Assembly (NCBI RefSeq): GCF_000005505.3
Contig: NC_016132.3
Location: 19,458,501 to 19,522,500, forward strand
Reading direction: 5' to 3'
DNA: 64,000 nucleotides
DNA from: Brachypodium distachyon
Lineage: Eukaryota > Streptophyta > Magnoliopsida > Poales > Poaceae
Below, in pieces: positions 1 through 12,235 of the stretch. The notes beneath the pieces were generated by a model. That model saw nothing but the letters and a program-made list of their open reading frames with translations. It had not been told where the DNA came from and did no database searches. The first letter of the stretch is position 1; each line of letters opens with the position of its first letter. Position numbers and translations under genes: made by a program.

Positions 1-1
1 G

Positions 2-2399
2 GGCCTCGAGATGGACGTCAACGTCATCAAGCGGTCGGGGAAGAAGGCGCTCATCATCGCCGTGGCGGGGATGGCGCTGCCCTTCTGCATAGGCACGGCC
101 ACCTCCTTCATCTTCCGGCACCAGGTGTCCAAGAACGTGCACCAGGCCTCCTTCCTGCTCTTCCTCGGCGTCGCGCTCTCCGTCACGGCGTTCCCCGTGC
201 TGGCCCGCATCCTGGCCGAGATCAAGCTGCTCAACTCGGACCTGGGCAAGATCGCCATGTCCGCCGCCATCGTCAATGACATGTGCGCATGGATCCTCCT
301 GGCGCTGGCCATCGCCATCTCCGAGGTGAACAGCACCCCGTTCTCCTCCCTCTGGGTGCTCCTCTCCGGGGTGGCCTTCGTGCTGGCATGCTTCTATGTG
401 GTCCGGCCCGTCATGTGGTGGATCGTGCGGCGCGTGCCCGAGGGCGAGTCCATCAGCGACGTGCACGTCACGCTCATACTCACAGGGGTCATGATCTCCG
501 GTGTGTGCACCGACGCCATCGGCATCCACTCCGTGTTCGGCGCCTTCGTGTACGGGCTCGTCATACCCAGCGCGCCGCTCGGCGTGGTGCTCATCGAGAA
601 GCTGGAGGACTTCGTGACGGGCTTGCTGCTGCCGCTTTTCTTCGCCATCAGTGGCCTCCGCACCAACGTGACCCAGGTGCGCGACCCGGTCACCGTGTGG
701 CTCCTCGTGCTGGTGTTCGTCATGGCCAGCTTCGCCAAGATCATGGGCACCATTCTCATCGCCGTCGCCTACACCATGTCCTTCCGCGACGGCGTCGCCC
801 TCGGCTTCCTCATGAACACCAGGGGGCTCGTCGAGATGATCGTGCTCAACATCGGAAGGGACAAGGAGGTAATTCATTACTCCCGTATATCTGATAGATC
901 ATGCCGATCGACATCGATGCCCAATTGATGACATTGAAATTAACTGGTGCTCGATCTGCTTGAACTACTGATAGCAGGTGTTGGATGATGAGTCGTTCGC
1001 GGTGATGGTGCTGGTCTCGGTGGCGATGACGGCGCTGGTGACGCCGGTGGTGACGACTGTGTACCGTCCGGCGCGGCGGTTAGTCGGGTACAAGCGGCGC
1101 AACCTGCAGCGGTCCAAGCATGACTCGGAGCTGCGCATGCTGGCGTGCGTGCACATCAACCGCAATGTGCCGTCCATTATCTCCCTACTGGAGCTGTCCA
1201 ATCCCACCAAGCGCTCCCCCATCTTCATCTACGCCCTCCACCTCGTCGAGCTCACCGGGCGCGCCTCCAACATGCTCGCCGCCAGCCACACCGCCGGCAG
1301 CTCCAGCGACCACATCTTCAACGCCTTCGAGAGCTACGAGGAAAGCGTCGGTCAGTAGACATCATCCATTATTCCATTGCCTGCGATCAAGATCATGCAA
1401 GTGAGAATGCTGAAAAGCTGTGTGTGTGTGTGCGCGTGCGTGCGTGCAGGCGGCGTGTCGGTGCAGGCGCTGACGGCGGTGTCGCCGTACCAGACGATGC
1501 ACGAGGACGTGTGTGTGCTGGCGGAGGACAAGCACGTGTCGCTCATCGTGCTGCCGTTCCACAAGCAGCAGACGGTGGACGGCGGGATGGAGCCCATCAA
1601 CCCGTCCATCAGGGGGTTCAACGAGAGCATCCTCGCCTCGGCGCCCTGCTCCATCGGGATCCTCGTTGACCGGGGCCTCAGCGCCGCCACGGCACGCATG
1701 GCCAGCGTGCACCACGTGGCATTGCTCTTCTTCGGGGGGCCCGACGACCGCGAGGCGCTCGCGTACGCGTGGAGGATGGTGGAGCACCCGGGCGTCTGCC
1801 TCACCATCGTCCGCTTCATCCCGCCAGGCTACACCCCGGCGCCGCCGACGTCGATGGTGTCGCCCATGTCCTCCGTCGGCGGCGTGGGATCGCGCGCCAC
1901 CGCCATCACCATCGTGCCCGAGGCCGGGAAGAGCGAGCGGCAGATGGACGAGGAGTACCTGAACGAGTTCCGGTCGCGCAACATGGGGAACGAGGCGATA
2001 CTTTACGTCGAGCAGGTGGTGGGCAACAGCGAGGAGACGCTGGCGGTCATCCGGAACCTGAACAACGCGCACGAGCTGTGCATCGTGGGGAGGCAGCCGG
2101 GGGAGGAAAGCTCGCCGCTCACGTCCGCGCTGGCCGACTGGATGGAGTCGCCGGAGCTGGGGCCCATCGGGGACCTGCTGGTGTCGTCCGAGTTCTCCAA
2201 GATGGTGTCCGTGCTGGTCATGCAGCAGTACATCATCAACCCGCCGCAGCAGGCGCAGCCGGCGGGGGTGCCCATGGCCGCCGCGGCGCCGGCCGTGGCG
2301 GAAGACCCCGTAAGGCAGTACCTTACGAACGCCAACCAGCGGCCGCCGATTGGGGCCCGCGGCGGCTGGAGCGGTAGCAGTAGCTCCGCTGACTTCTGA
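2..2399 (+). CDS. CHX-type cation/H+ antiporter (CHX15-like), 5' end outside window
   Basis: Partial gene with three visible exons: 2-868, 978-1350 and 1450-2399. Both introns have GT-AG ends, and the joined length of 2190 nt is in frame (729 residues plus stop). The reading frame is open to the window edge, and the residues at the edge ([10 protein letters not shown]) match the middle of the membrane domain of CHX proteins. The ATG at 11 is therefore internal and about 100 N-terminal residues are missing. Exon 1 encodes several hydrophobic membrane segments of the Na+/H+ exchanger fold. Exons 2 and 3 encode the long cytosolic C-terminal region, with family signatures such as [12 protein letters not shown] and [13 protein letters not shown] proteins are endomembrane or plasma-membrane K+/H+ exchangers involved in pH and potassium homeostasis. 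The exact paralogue is inferred from memory. No lesion is visible. Confidence 0.93.
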
Positions 2400-2852
2400 C
2401 CCTCCTCAGAGCTCTTGGAGCTTAACCGGTAGTGTAACAGTTACAGACGATGTTTTGCAGTTTTAGGGAGTTCGTGTTCCATGGTCGTCTTGTGTACAAT
2501 TCTACTAGATATGATTAATTGGTTGCTTCTCTCCTTCTCTCTCTGATGCGTAGATCTTGTGCTTGGTTTTGTGACTGGTCCATGGTCCTCCTTTAGGATT
2601 TGAGGTGATTGCCAGACTGATTGTGTTTCTGCACTACGTGCATGAGCACGTGTATGCGTCTTGGGTGGATGTACCATGAGGATTCCTGTTTTACGGGCGC
2701 TCGTTTTACCGCGGGCTGTAACTGAGATGAAAAAGGCCGAATAGTGGAACAAAGCCCAACTCATGGACAGCCTGATCCATTGGACGCAAGCCAACCGAAC
2801 TGCCGAGGAACAATCTGGGGCCCAGACCACCAGAAACGAAAATATGCATATC
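2400..2852. other. 3' UTR of the CHX gene and unclassified spacer
   Basis: No gene is seen. The first ~300 bases are T-rich and fit a 3' UTR of the upstream antiporter. The rest leads up to the left LTR of the Ty3 element. Short ORFs here are shadows without recognisable domains. Confidence 0.5.
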
Positions 2853-3172
2853 GGACAACGACCTGGACCAGCCCAACGCTTCATCAAGGCAAGATGGGCC
2901 TTCATCGCGGCCCACTCGCACGCACCGGTTACCCGCCAGGCTTGCAAGCCCAAGTCGGGTTCGTTGAACCTTGTATTTCCTACTTAAGCTAGCTTCTGTG
3001 TAGTTTTTTCGTTGGCTAGGTTTTGGACGGTTTGGACCGATTGCTTGTAATATGAACTCGCTCTGAGGGAGGATGTGAGGAACATCGACCAGAACAATAT
3101 ATCTCATCAATTGAGTATTTGAATTGTAGAGCTAGCCACCGAAATTCGTGAGTAATCCGTCGGGTCCTCACA
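2853..3172 (+). repeat. 5' LTR of the Reina-like element
   Basis: It aligns along its whole length to 7815-8127. It ends in CA next to the primer site. Its expected TG start is mutated to GG. Confidence 0.88.
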
Positions 3173-3175
3173 ATC

Positions 3176-3187
3176 TGGTATCAGAGC
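3176..3187 (+). other. Primer binding site (tRNA-iMet type)
   Basis: TGGTATCAGAGC lies three bases after the 5' LTR. It is the standard complement of the initiator methionine tRNA 3' end used to prime plant LTR retrotransposons. Confidence 0.9.
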
Positions 3188-3246
3188 CACCAATGCATGT
3201 CCACTAGTACCGCACCTGTTTCCGCGATCGTCGCCGCCTGGCAGCC

Positions 3247-5037
3247 ATGGAGAATCTGCCACCGGAGGGACGACAACTCTATGAGCTCCTCTATGGAGAC
3301 ATCACCACGGACATGGATCTGAAGTTCCGCAACCAACAGGAGTCGTTGGTGTCGGCAGTGCGCTCCCTGCTCGTGGAATCGACAAGTAAGATCGACGGCA
3401 TCACTACCAAAATTGATGCGGTTCGGGATGAATTGGGCATTGACATCGGGCAGATGCGGATCGAGTTCGAGCGGGACGGGCGCCGCACTACTTCTCCCAA
3501 GCCGCCGCCGTCTGCTTCCCGGTCCGCGGCCGACTCTCCTGCCGTGGGCTCGCCCGAGGATCCACGACCCCGGAGCAGCGGACTCTACATTCCTCCTTCA
3601 GCAAGAGGCGCCCGTGAGTACCAAATTCCTCAGAATTTTCAAACCAAAAATTCCCAGACCTTTGATTCTCTTCGCACGGACTCGTCTGATATCTCTGGTT
3701 CTGGCCCTCGCGTTGAGCTTCCCCGATTCGACGGTTCAAATCCTCGTCTGTGGCAAGCTCGCTGTGAGGACTATTTCCAGCTGTGGGGCACGTCACCGAC
3801 GCTGTGGATTCAGTACGTGTCAGCGCAGTTTGAGGGCGCAGCGGCTCGCTGGTTGGAGTCAGCGCAACGTCGAATGCCTCGTGCTACTTGGGACGAGTTC
3901 TGTACTCAACTCCAACTCAGGTTTGGTCGTAATCTTCATCAGCAGCTTATTCGCCAGCTATTCCGCATAACTCAGACTTCTACCGTGGAAGATTATGTGG
4001 AACGTTTCTCTGATCTCTATGATCAATTATCTGCTTATGAGGAGAAACCAGATCCGTTGCACTATCTGACTCGCTTTTTGGAGGGCCTCAAACCTAACGT
4101 GCGTTTGATGGTTTCACTTCAGAAGCCCAAGGACTTAGATGCTGCTTATGATCTTGCTTTGTTACATGAAGATTTGGATGCAGATATTCCTGTTGTGACC
4201 CAAGCTAATGTGCGTCGCGCTTCGGCTTTACCATTGCCACTGCCACCACCACCACAACCTCGGCGACCTCTTGAGGAGCGTAAGAATCTTGACAATGTCC
4301 GAGCTATTCGTGTTGAAGACAAATGGACTGCTCTCCGCAATTATCACAAGGCCAAGGGCCTCTGTTTTGTGTGTGGTGAGCGCTGGTCTCGTGACCACCA
4401 ATGCAAGCAGACTGTGCAACTGCATTTTGTTCAGGAGTTAATTGATCACCTGCAATCTGATATGGTGCATTTTGGTTCTAATTCTGAGACTGACAGTGAG
4501 CTAATGTCCATCTCTGCTGCTACTGTTGGCTGTGAGCATTCTGTTACTACCCTGCAGATTCATATTGAGTTGCAAGGTCACTCCTTATTATGTTTGGTTG
4601 ACTCTGGTAGTACCCATACATTCCTTGATAGTGCATTACTGTCTTCTCTTCAGAATGTTCAGTCCATTCCTCTTGTTAAGGTTCAAGTTGCTGGAGGGTC
4701 AGTTCTTCATTGCCAATATCAACTAACTCAATGTCAGTGGTCTTGTGGAGGTCACACTTTTTCTACTGATTTCAGATTGTCGCCTCTAGGTTATTATGAT
4801 GGTATCTTGGGTCTCGATTGGTTGGCTGCTCACAGTCCCATGCAGGTTGACTGGGCTCAACGTTGGATGTCTTTTCATAGGAAGGGTGAACTAGTTACTT
4901 TACAGGGTCCACTGCCTGATGAGTATGCTATCACTCTAGTCTCTTTATCTACTATTGTTCCTGTTGACACTCCTCCAATTCCACCTGAGATACAACTTTG
5001 TTGGATAAATTTGCTTATGTCTTTGCTGATCCTGTAG
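3247..5037 (+). pseudogene. gag-protease part of the Reina-like polyprotein
   Basis: An open frame of 596 codons from an ATG in good context. The capsid-like retrotransposon gag region spans roughly residues 155-275. A CCHC-like zinc knuckle (CFVCGERWSRDHQC) starts near nt 4362. The aspartic protease active site reads VDSGSTHTFLD, starting near nt 4600. Gag packages the element RNA and the protease would process the polyprotein. A frameshift near 5000 separates this frame from the reverse transcriptase, so the last ~15 residues are out of the family frame. The expected protein is one continuous polyprotein, so the split is decay and not a programmed boundary, as far as I can tell. Confidence 0.85.
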
Positions 5038-7929
5038 GAGTTCCACCTAGAAGATGCTATGACCACACTATTCCCTTGGCTCCAGGTGCTAGACCAATCT
5101 CCATTCGCCCATATCTTATAGCTCCCCATCTGAAGGATGAACTGGAATCTCAGGTCTTTGCCTTGTTGAAGAGTGGTATGATCCAACACAGTAATAGTGC
5201 CTTCTCCTCTCCAGATTTACTTGTTAAAAAGAAGGATCACACTTGGAGGATGGTGGTTGATTATAGACACTTGAATGCTCTCACTATTAAGGGCAAATAT
5301 CCTTTACCTGTCATTGACGAACTCTTGGATGAGCTTGCTAGAGCTGCTTGGTTTTCTAAATTGGATCTTAAGGCTGGATATCATCAGATCAGATTGGCTC
5401 CTGGAGAAGAATATAAGGCAGCATTCTAGACCCATAATGGCCACTTTGAATTCACTGTGATGGCTTTTGGTCTCATTGGTGCTCTTGGTACATTTCAGGG
5501 AGCAATGAATAGTTCCTTGGTATCTGTTCTCAGGAAGTTTGCTCTAGTGTTCTTTGATGATATTTTAATCTATAGCAAGACTTTCCCTGAGCATATTCAC
5601 CATGTTCACCAAGTCCTCCAGATTTTGCATGAACATCAGTGGAAGGTCAAACTATCCAAATGTGCTTTTTTGCACAGCCACAAATTGCTTATTTGGGCCA
5701 TGTTATCATTGCTGCTGGTGTGTCTACAGACAGCAGCAAGATTGTCACTATTCAGAAGTGGCCTACACCAGTTAATGTCCAAGAAGTTAGGGGATTTTTG
5801 GGCATTACAGGGTATTACAGGAAATTCATCAAGCACTATGGCATTATAAGTAAGCCCTTGACTCGGCTTCTCAAGAAGGGTGCCAATTTCCTCTGGAAAG
5901 TTGTTCATGATAAAGCTTTTCAAGTTCTTAAGCAAGCTCTCATATATGCTTATGTTCTGGCCTTACCTAACTTTAGCAAGACTTTTGTCATAGAAACTGA
6001 TGCTTGCAATATAGGCATTGGAGCTGTGCTAATGCAGGATGGCCATCCTTTGGCATATGTCAGTAAGGCTTTGTGTCCTAGAAATCAGTCATTGTCTGTT
6101 TATGAGAAGGAATACTTAGCTATATTACTAGCTATTGAACAATGGAGATCCTATCTTCAAGTCAAGGAATTCATTATTCGTACTGATCAAAAGAGTTTGT
6201 CTCATTTGGATGATCAAAAGCTGCACACTAAATGGCAACAGAAGGCCTTGACTAAGATGATGGGTTTGACCTATAAAATAATGTACAAGAAAGATATTAC
6301 TAACAATGCTGTTGATGCTTTATCTCGCCGGCCACATGCAGTTATGCAAGTCCTAGCGATCTTCAGCCTGCTTGGTTGGACTAAGTTGTTCAGAATTATG
6401 TTGCTGATCCAAAAGCCCAGGCGCTGTTGCAACAACTCTCCTTGGATCCCACTTCTCATCCACATTACACTTTGAGTAATGGGTTGTTGAGGTATAAAGG
6501 TTGCTTATGGGTGGGTCACCATTTGCCACTCCATATGAAAAATTTCCAAGCTTTTCATGCAAGTCATGTTGGAGGCCATTCTGGATTTCCTGTGACATAT
6601 AGACGCAAATTGTCTCTCCTTAGATGGTCTGGTATTAACCATTTTATTAAGGATCAAACTCAATCTTGCCTTATCTGTCAACAAGCTAAACCTGAGAGAG
6701 TTCCATACCCTGGTTTATTATCTCCTCTTCCAGTTCCTTCTCAAGCATGGGAAATGATATCTATGGATTTCATTAGTGGCTTACCTAAATCTGGCTCCTT
6801 TGATTGCATCTTTGTTGTGATTGATAAGTTCACTAAATATTGTCATTTTATACCTTTGCGCCATCCTTTCAATGCTCAGAAAGTCGCTGAAGTGTTTCTG
6901 GATCATGTGTACAAACTTCATGGCTTTCCTAAGCATATCATTTCTGACAGAGATCCCATTTTCACTAGCACTTCCTGGCAAACATTAATGAAGCTCACTG
7001 GTTCTAATTTGAAGATGAGTTCTGCCTATCACCCTGAAACTGATGGTCAGACTGAGAGGGTTAATCAGCAGATTGAATGCTTTCTGCGTTGCTTCATTAG
7101 TGCCCATCCTACCAAGTGGTCTCAATGGTTATCTCTGTGTGAATTTTGGTACAACACCAATTGGCATTCAGGTTTGAACAAGTCTCCTTTTGAGGTGTTA
7201 TATGGTCATACTCCTCGTTACTTTGGTCTATCAGCCCGTGCTGCTATTCAACCTCCTGATTTGCAGCAATGGTTAGACCAGCGCCAACTTGTTATTGCTT
7301 CTGTCAGACAACACTTGTTGCGCGCCCAGCAACGGATGAAACTTCATGCTGACAAGCACCGAACTGAACGCAGTTTTCTGGTGGGTGACAAAGTCTTTCT
7401 TAAGCTTCAACCTTATGTTCAAGCTTCAGTGGTTCATCGTTCTCATCACAAGCTGTCATTTCGTTTCTTTGGCCCATATGAAGTTCTGGAAAGGATTGGC
7501 AATGTGGCTTATCGTTTGATGCCGGATTCTAGTCGTATTCATCCTGTCTTTCACGTCTCTCAGTTGAAGCGATTGGTCTCTCCTAAGTACAAGGTACATG
7601 ATCATCTTCCTGCTGACACTGTCGCTTTCCAGATTCATGTGCGTGTGTTGCGGCATCGTGTTCGCCAGCAAGGTTCCAAGACTGTTGCTCAGGGTCTTAT
7701 TCTTTGGAGCGATGCTGTTGTGACTGATGCCACCTGGGAAGATCTGGATTCGCTTTGTCAGAAGTTTCCCTGGGCACCGGCTTGGGGGCAAGCCGCTTCT
7801 TATGGTGGAGGGGGTGTCAACGACCTGAACCAGCCCAACGCTTCATCAAGGCAAGATGGGCCTTCGTCGCGGCCCACTCGCACGCACCGGTTACCCTCCA
7901 GGCTTGCAAGCCCAAGTTGGGTTCGCTGA
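4998..7929 (+). pseudogene. pol part of the Reina-like polyprotein (RT, RNase H, integrase, chromodomain)
   Basis: Three frames together encode pol. 4998-5690 holds the reverse transcriptase palm, with the catalytic FFDD motif near 5550. It contains an in-frame TAG at 5427, where the family has glutamine. 5690-6350 holds the RT thumb and an RNase H-like domain (IETDACNIGIGAVL). 6427-7929 holds integrase: an HHCC zinc finger (about 6560-6690) and the catalytic residues in MDFISG, SDRDPIF and TDGQTERVN. It ends in a chromodomain-like tail (WSDAVVTDATWEDLD, about 7700-7750) that would target chromatin. Frameshifts lie near 5690 and 6350-6430. The element cannot encode a functional polymerase in its present state. 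Confidence 0.88.
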
Positions 7930-8127
7930 ACCTTGTATTTCATACTTAAGCTAACTTCTGTGTAGTTTTTTCGTTGGCTAGGTTTTGGACAGCTTGGACC
8001 GATTGTCTGTAATCTGAACTCGCTGTGAGGAAGGATGGAAGGAACATCGACCACAACAATATATCTCGTCAATTGAGGATTCGAATTGTAGAACTGACCA
8101 CCGTGAGTAATCCGTCGGGTCCTCGCA
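7815..8127 (+). repeat. 3' LTR of the Reina-like element
   Basis: It starts with TGTCAACG directly after a purine-rich tract (about 7803-7814, the plus-strand primer site) and ends in CA. The integrase frame runs through the tract and closes inside the LTR at 7929. Confidence 0.88.
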
Positions 8128-8840
8128 GACTGCCAGATCGCTGTTGCAGAAAACACAAAATGCTCGTAAGGGAAAAAATTTGCTCGTCACGAACAACGAA
8201 AACCCACCTAATCCATCGAGCAGTGTCCGCACGCCGCAAACGCCAAGAGGACGCATCGATCGGCGCCGCGCTTCCTCCTCCAGTCATAATCTATCCGCTT
8301 ATCCGGCGACCGCCGGAGCTCAAATCCAAAACCCTTTTCTCGGATCACTCAACTTCTCCCTTTACTACTATCCCGGCCTCCCTTTTCTACGTCCTTCCTC
8401 CTTTTAGCCCCACATCCACATGGCATGTTCCGTTGCTGCGCCGCATACGTTGGTCGGTCCCCCGCCAACGCCAGGAGAGGAGAAGGACTGAAAGGAGACA
8501 ACGCAGTGCGATGCAATGTGCCCATGGTTTCTTCCTTCCCCACATTGCCAACCCGGTGGCCCACGGACCGATGCCGATGGCGACGCCGTTGGAGACAAGA
8601 CCGGGGCTCCTGGGGGAAACATGCCGCCGTGTCTTCGGGGGCCGTCGTTGTGTTTAGTTAGCTCAGTTAAGCGAACTGCTCACTGAATCTTCCTTTTGCA
8701 ATTCCGGACTAGTGACTGCTGCTCGAGCACCACTGCTGTAGCTGGATCTGCGAGTAGATCGACCTGCTTCGAAAACTTCCTGCGCACGCGAATGTTTTCT
8801 GAACATTTTTACTGAACTTTTTCCATGCAGTTAGTCTCGC

Positions 8841-8889
8841 AAGAAATTCAGTCTTGTCTCTTTAAAAAAAAAAAGAAATTCGGTCTTGT
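8841..8889. repeat. 17-bp direct repeat flanking a short A-rich insert
   Basis: AAGAAATTC(A/G)GTCTTGT occurs at 8841-8857 and 8873-8889 with one mismatch. The intervening 15 bases are CTCTTT followed by A residues. This looks like target duplications around an extremely short poly(A)-ended retroposition product. Replication slippage is an alternative. Confidence 0.5.
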
Positions 8890-9518
8890 GCGTGCTACTC
8901 CTCACTTTTGTTTATCCGCTGCTAACTGAAGAAAGTCTGAAAGAAGATGCTTTTAGTGGATGGCGTGTGCGGTGTGCGGGGATGAGTCATCCGGAAAGAC
9001 CATCTACGCTTTAGAAAACCGCGTGCGTCGCCTTTCTTGATGTTCATAAAGATGCAGCTGCTTCCCCTTACCCAGAAAACTTTTCTCGGAGATGGTCTAC
9101 AGGTATGGGCAAATGGCTGGCAAGGCACCTGTTTGGTGGTGATTCCATCCGATAACGGCAGTGGGTAAGTGTACAGTTCGACAGACAGGATGATACATTT
9201 ATCACATCGAGATCTCGGGAACCAGAATGGATCTGAAAGAACAAACTCTACACATAATATTCTGAAACTTTTTTTTTCATTTGACTCATCAGAAGCTTTT
9301 CTTCTGATGTTGCCGTCTCATAAAGAGAAAGAAGAGTACACCTAATGCTGCTATCCTAAATGCTGCAATGCACCTTGCACCATTCGGTGCACCAAGAAAA
9401 AGGGCCAGAGCTCACATGCAAGCACCTGAAACTGTACTTTTAGTGGACCTTCTTCAGATTACACACAAGCTAAGCACTGACGCAGCCAGCACCGCCATCA
9501 TCTGCTGCCTGATTCGAC

Positions 9519-9715
9519 TGTAAAACTCTGCTTTCTGACTGTGCCAGCGCTTTGCACCATGAGTCCATCACCTTCACTACCTCATTCCGACCGTAAAAAC
9601 TCTGCTTTCTGACTGTGCCCGCGCTTTGCACCATCACCTGCACTACCTCATCCCCCCTGTAAAAACTCTGCTTTCTGACTGTGCCTGCACTTTGCAGTGA
9701 CCATCACCTCCTACC
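9519..9715. repeat. Three imperfect ~70-bp direct repeats
   Basis: Copies start at about 9519, 9590 and 9657. They share the core TAAA(A)ACTCTGCTTTCTGACTGTGCC followed by a GCxCTTTGCA block and an ACC-rich tail. They are tandem and non-coding. Confidence 0.75.
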
Positions 9716-11251
9716 TGAACTAACTTTCATCCTGGGGCAACTCTGGAGACAGATAAGGTAAAGACATCTGCCATTTCCAGCTCCAATCAGCAGTGCGCCG
9801 GCCCATCTCTGATTGGCCGATACCAACTGCATAACAGTTTCTCTTGGACTCTACCAATCACATCACACAGCTGTGGATGGACTGCAAGAGTGGTGGCAGG
9901 TCGATCGAATATAATGGGCAGAATCATTTCCACTACGGGGAGATAGGTGCCTGTACCCCCCGCCGATCGATCTAATCATCAATGGGGGAGGCCTACTTGC
10001 TCGCCCATTTGAGGTTGTGATCAGCGCCGCTCTTCACTCGATGATGTCCCCAGGGGGATGTAAGGAGGAACAGGGAATGGGCACGGCGCCGTCAGCCAAG
10101 AGTGGTTGTGAATTGTGACTTTGTGATCAGAGACGAAGCAAACTACTGTACTACTGTTTATATTGATTGCATCAACTGTGAAGGAGGTCCCGGGCCGTTG
10201 CCACAGAACTCGCTTGCTCAAAGCCTCAAAGACATGATCTAGTTAGTAGCAGTTTCAAACATGACATCTCAGAACTCATAAGCAACTACAAAGAGTGAAT
10301 ACCACATTATTGAACAAGTTTATAGGCCTGCATCAACGTTGACTCCCTTGGCTTTTGTTTTTTCCTTGTCCTTGGGGATCAACCTTTGATCCCTGTTCTG
10401 TACGGTGCTTCTCCTCTAATCGAACGACGGGTATCGACCGTCGTTTCGTAAAAAAAATTTGAGTATTAAGTATTCGTCCAGATCAGCTAGCACAATGGAA
10501 AAGGCTAAGGACAAGAAGAAGTAATTAAATGCAGAATATACAGGTCAACGTCTTTCCCTTTTTATGGGAATGAACTGATTAACGAGGGAGCAGCAACAAA
10601 GACTAAGCAAATATCTCAACCAGGAGACCAAGTGACTAAGTGAGGAGAATGCACTAGAACAGCGGTGGAAGATCAATTAGTTTATTCCCGATATGGACGT
10701 GATCTCCATTGACTGGCAATGCCCGTACAATTAATTAAGAAAAGATAACCTTCAACTAATCAAGATCCTGACCAATACCACACCTCCATTTGTTGCATTA
10801 TTGCCCATTTTATAGACCTTATTTTCCCTCCTTGCTTAGCCAGCACTTCTCATTTTTCCACATTATAGATTAATGACAGTCAAGCATATCTATACTCCAA
10901 AGATTGCATTATGGGGCTTATAGTAAACAAAACCAGCCAATTTCTTGTCAAGAAAATCTGCCATGGAAAATTAATTAATTGAAGGATTACATAAAATAGA
11001 CAGGATAGCGAGCACCTTCATAATTCGCAAATAAATGAACTGCATGATACTACACAAAAAATTTGGCGCTTTCTCAAAAAAAAGAAGAAGCAAAGGAACA
11101 AACTGCAAGCATGGAGCGCTTTTAAAAAATAGCATGACGCTTTTTTTTATTTAAATGATACGGAGTACTAGTTTTTATAAGTAAACTTAGTCAGACCTCA
11201 CTACATCGATCTCTATCTTCTAATTCTAAAATAAAAAATGAGAAAAGCTTA

Positions 11252-11491
11252 GGGCATCAGAATAGTCTCTTTCTTTTTTCTCTCTCTCTCTTCAATGTTA
11301 TTGTTACTTTTTCAGTTTGGATCCACATGTCATACTTTTTTCTCTATTAAACTATCTTTTCCATTCTTGGTTCTTGTGCCAAAGCTGTTACTTCTGCAGC
11401 ATACCATTTCTTCACTTTTTATTCCACCTCAGCCTCAAAAGTAAGAAAGAAAATATTAGTACCTGCTAGGTACCCCTTGTTGGAGATGCCC
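11252..11491. mobile_element. Tourist/PIF-Harbinger-like MITE
   Basis: The ends are GGGCATC and GATGCCC, a 7-bp perfect terminal inverted repeat that continues imperfectly. The element is flanked on both sides by TTA (11249-11251 and 11492-11494), the 3-bp duplication typical of PIF/Harbinger. It is 240 bp long and non-coding. The Pack-MULE inserted at its right edge, so its target duplication overlaps this MITE's last bases. Confidence 0.6.
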
Positions 11492-11494
11492 TTA

Positions 11495-11682
11495 GAGTAA
11501 AATGCAACATTGCCATTGAACTTGGGTTTCCGTGCAATTTAGTCCTCGTTCTCTCAAAATGCTCATTTCAGTCATCGAACTAAAAAATATTGTGCAATAC
11601 GATCCTATGCGGCCAGGAGCTACTCATTTTCCTGATGTGTCACATTTCTGACAGGGCTGTCCCACTTGCTGACAATACTATG
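11495..11682. repeat. Left terminal inverted repeat of the MULE
   Basis: It matches the reverse complement of 19219-19409. Long near-identical stretches are seen at 11540-11610, and a CTTGCTGACAA block lies at the inner end. Confidence 0.85.
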
Positions 11683-12235
11683 GGGTGGCACCGTTTTGCG
11701 GAAAACCCTTCATCTCTCCCCCATCCAACCAAATCCCAAATTAGACTCCCCTTTTAAAAAAGAAATCCCAAAGCAGACTCCATGGATCCCAAAGCACCAA
11801 AAAACTCCCCGTCATCCCCATCTCTCTCGCCCTGGCTGGCTGGCTCACATCCCGATCGATCTCCAACAGATCAACAGCTCCTGGGTGCCGATTTCTGCAA
11901 GGTGTTGGTAGACGACGGGTTGGACTGGGCGAGCACGACCATGGTGTTGACAGTGGAGAACTAATGCCACCAGCGGCCGCGACGACAGACTCCATAACGC
12001 AGAGGTTTTGCGCGGGGGGGGGGGGGGGTCAGTAGTGTGGGGCCAAGGGAGGCATCCTCGAACGTTCTGGTCTGGCTCGTGCTCACGGCCTCGCCAGCGG
12101 TTACGCACGGCTTGCCGTTGTGGGTGCTTGCACATGCCACGTTTGGCTGGCGTGGCGTGTGTACGTCCCGGCCGTCATCCGCCACTGGAGCGCCGCTTGC
12201 GTGGATGGCATGGCTGGTGGGAGGAGACAGGTTCC
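11683..12235. other. GC-rich interior of the MULE, left part
   Basis: This is candidate captured genomic sequence between the left TIR and the Angela-like insertion. It includes a G-run at 12014-12027. Short ORFs exist on both strands but none shows a recognisable domain, so the origin is unknown. Confidence 0.5.

Larger units (their letters stand above)
2853..8127 (+). mobile_element. Ty3/gypsy LTR retrotransposon, Reina-like chromovirus, decayed
   Basis: A 5.3-kb element with short LTRs (2853-3172 and 7815-8127), a tRNA-iMet-type primer site, and gag, protease, reverse transcriptase, RNase H and integrase in Ty3 order. It ends in a chromodomain-like tail upstream of a purine-rich tract. 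Short LTRs and the compact size fit the Reina lineage. By eye the LTRs differ at about 26 of 312 positions (~8 percent) plus a 7-bp indel, so the insertion is old. No 5-bp target duplication is found: the left flank is ATATC and the right flank GACTG. The 5' LTR begins GG where the 3' LTR begins TG. The polyprotein is broken by at least three frameshifts and one nonsense codon. Confidence 0.9.
8128..11251. other. Intergenic region without recognisable gene
   Basis: No domain-bearing ORF was found on either strand. 8130-8660 is moderately GC-rich and could be a gene relic or UTR, but nothing recognisable is encoded. It holds the small repeats at 8841-8889 and 9519-9715. A short inverted repeat (CGAACGACGG and CCGTCGTTTCG) lies at about 10421-10449, just before an A-run. 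The remainder is AT-rich unique DNA. Confidence 0.5.

Noticed and set aside
283..2377. Additional long ORFs overlapping the CHX gene on both strands
   Set aside because: They are GC-rich shadow frames of a well-supported coding frame, with R/H/A-rich composition and no domains.
10421..10460. Hairpin followed by an A-run as a SINE end
   Set aside because: The inverted repeat is short and has one mismatch, and no target duplications were found around it.
12014..12027. G-run as a structural or regulatory quadruplex
   Set aside because: A single homopolymer run in candidate captured DNA gives no evidence for function, and its exact length is prone to sequencing error. The same holds for the C-run at 24894-24912.
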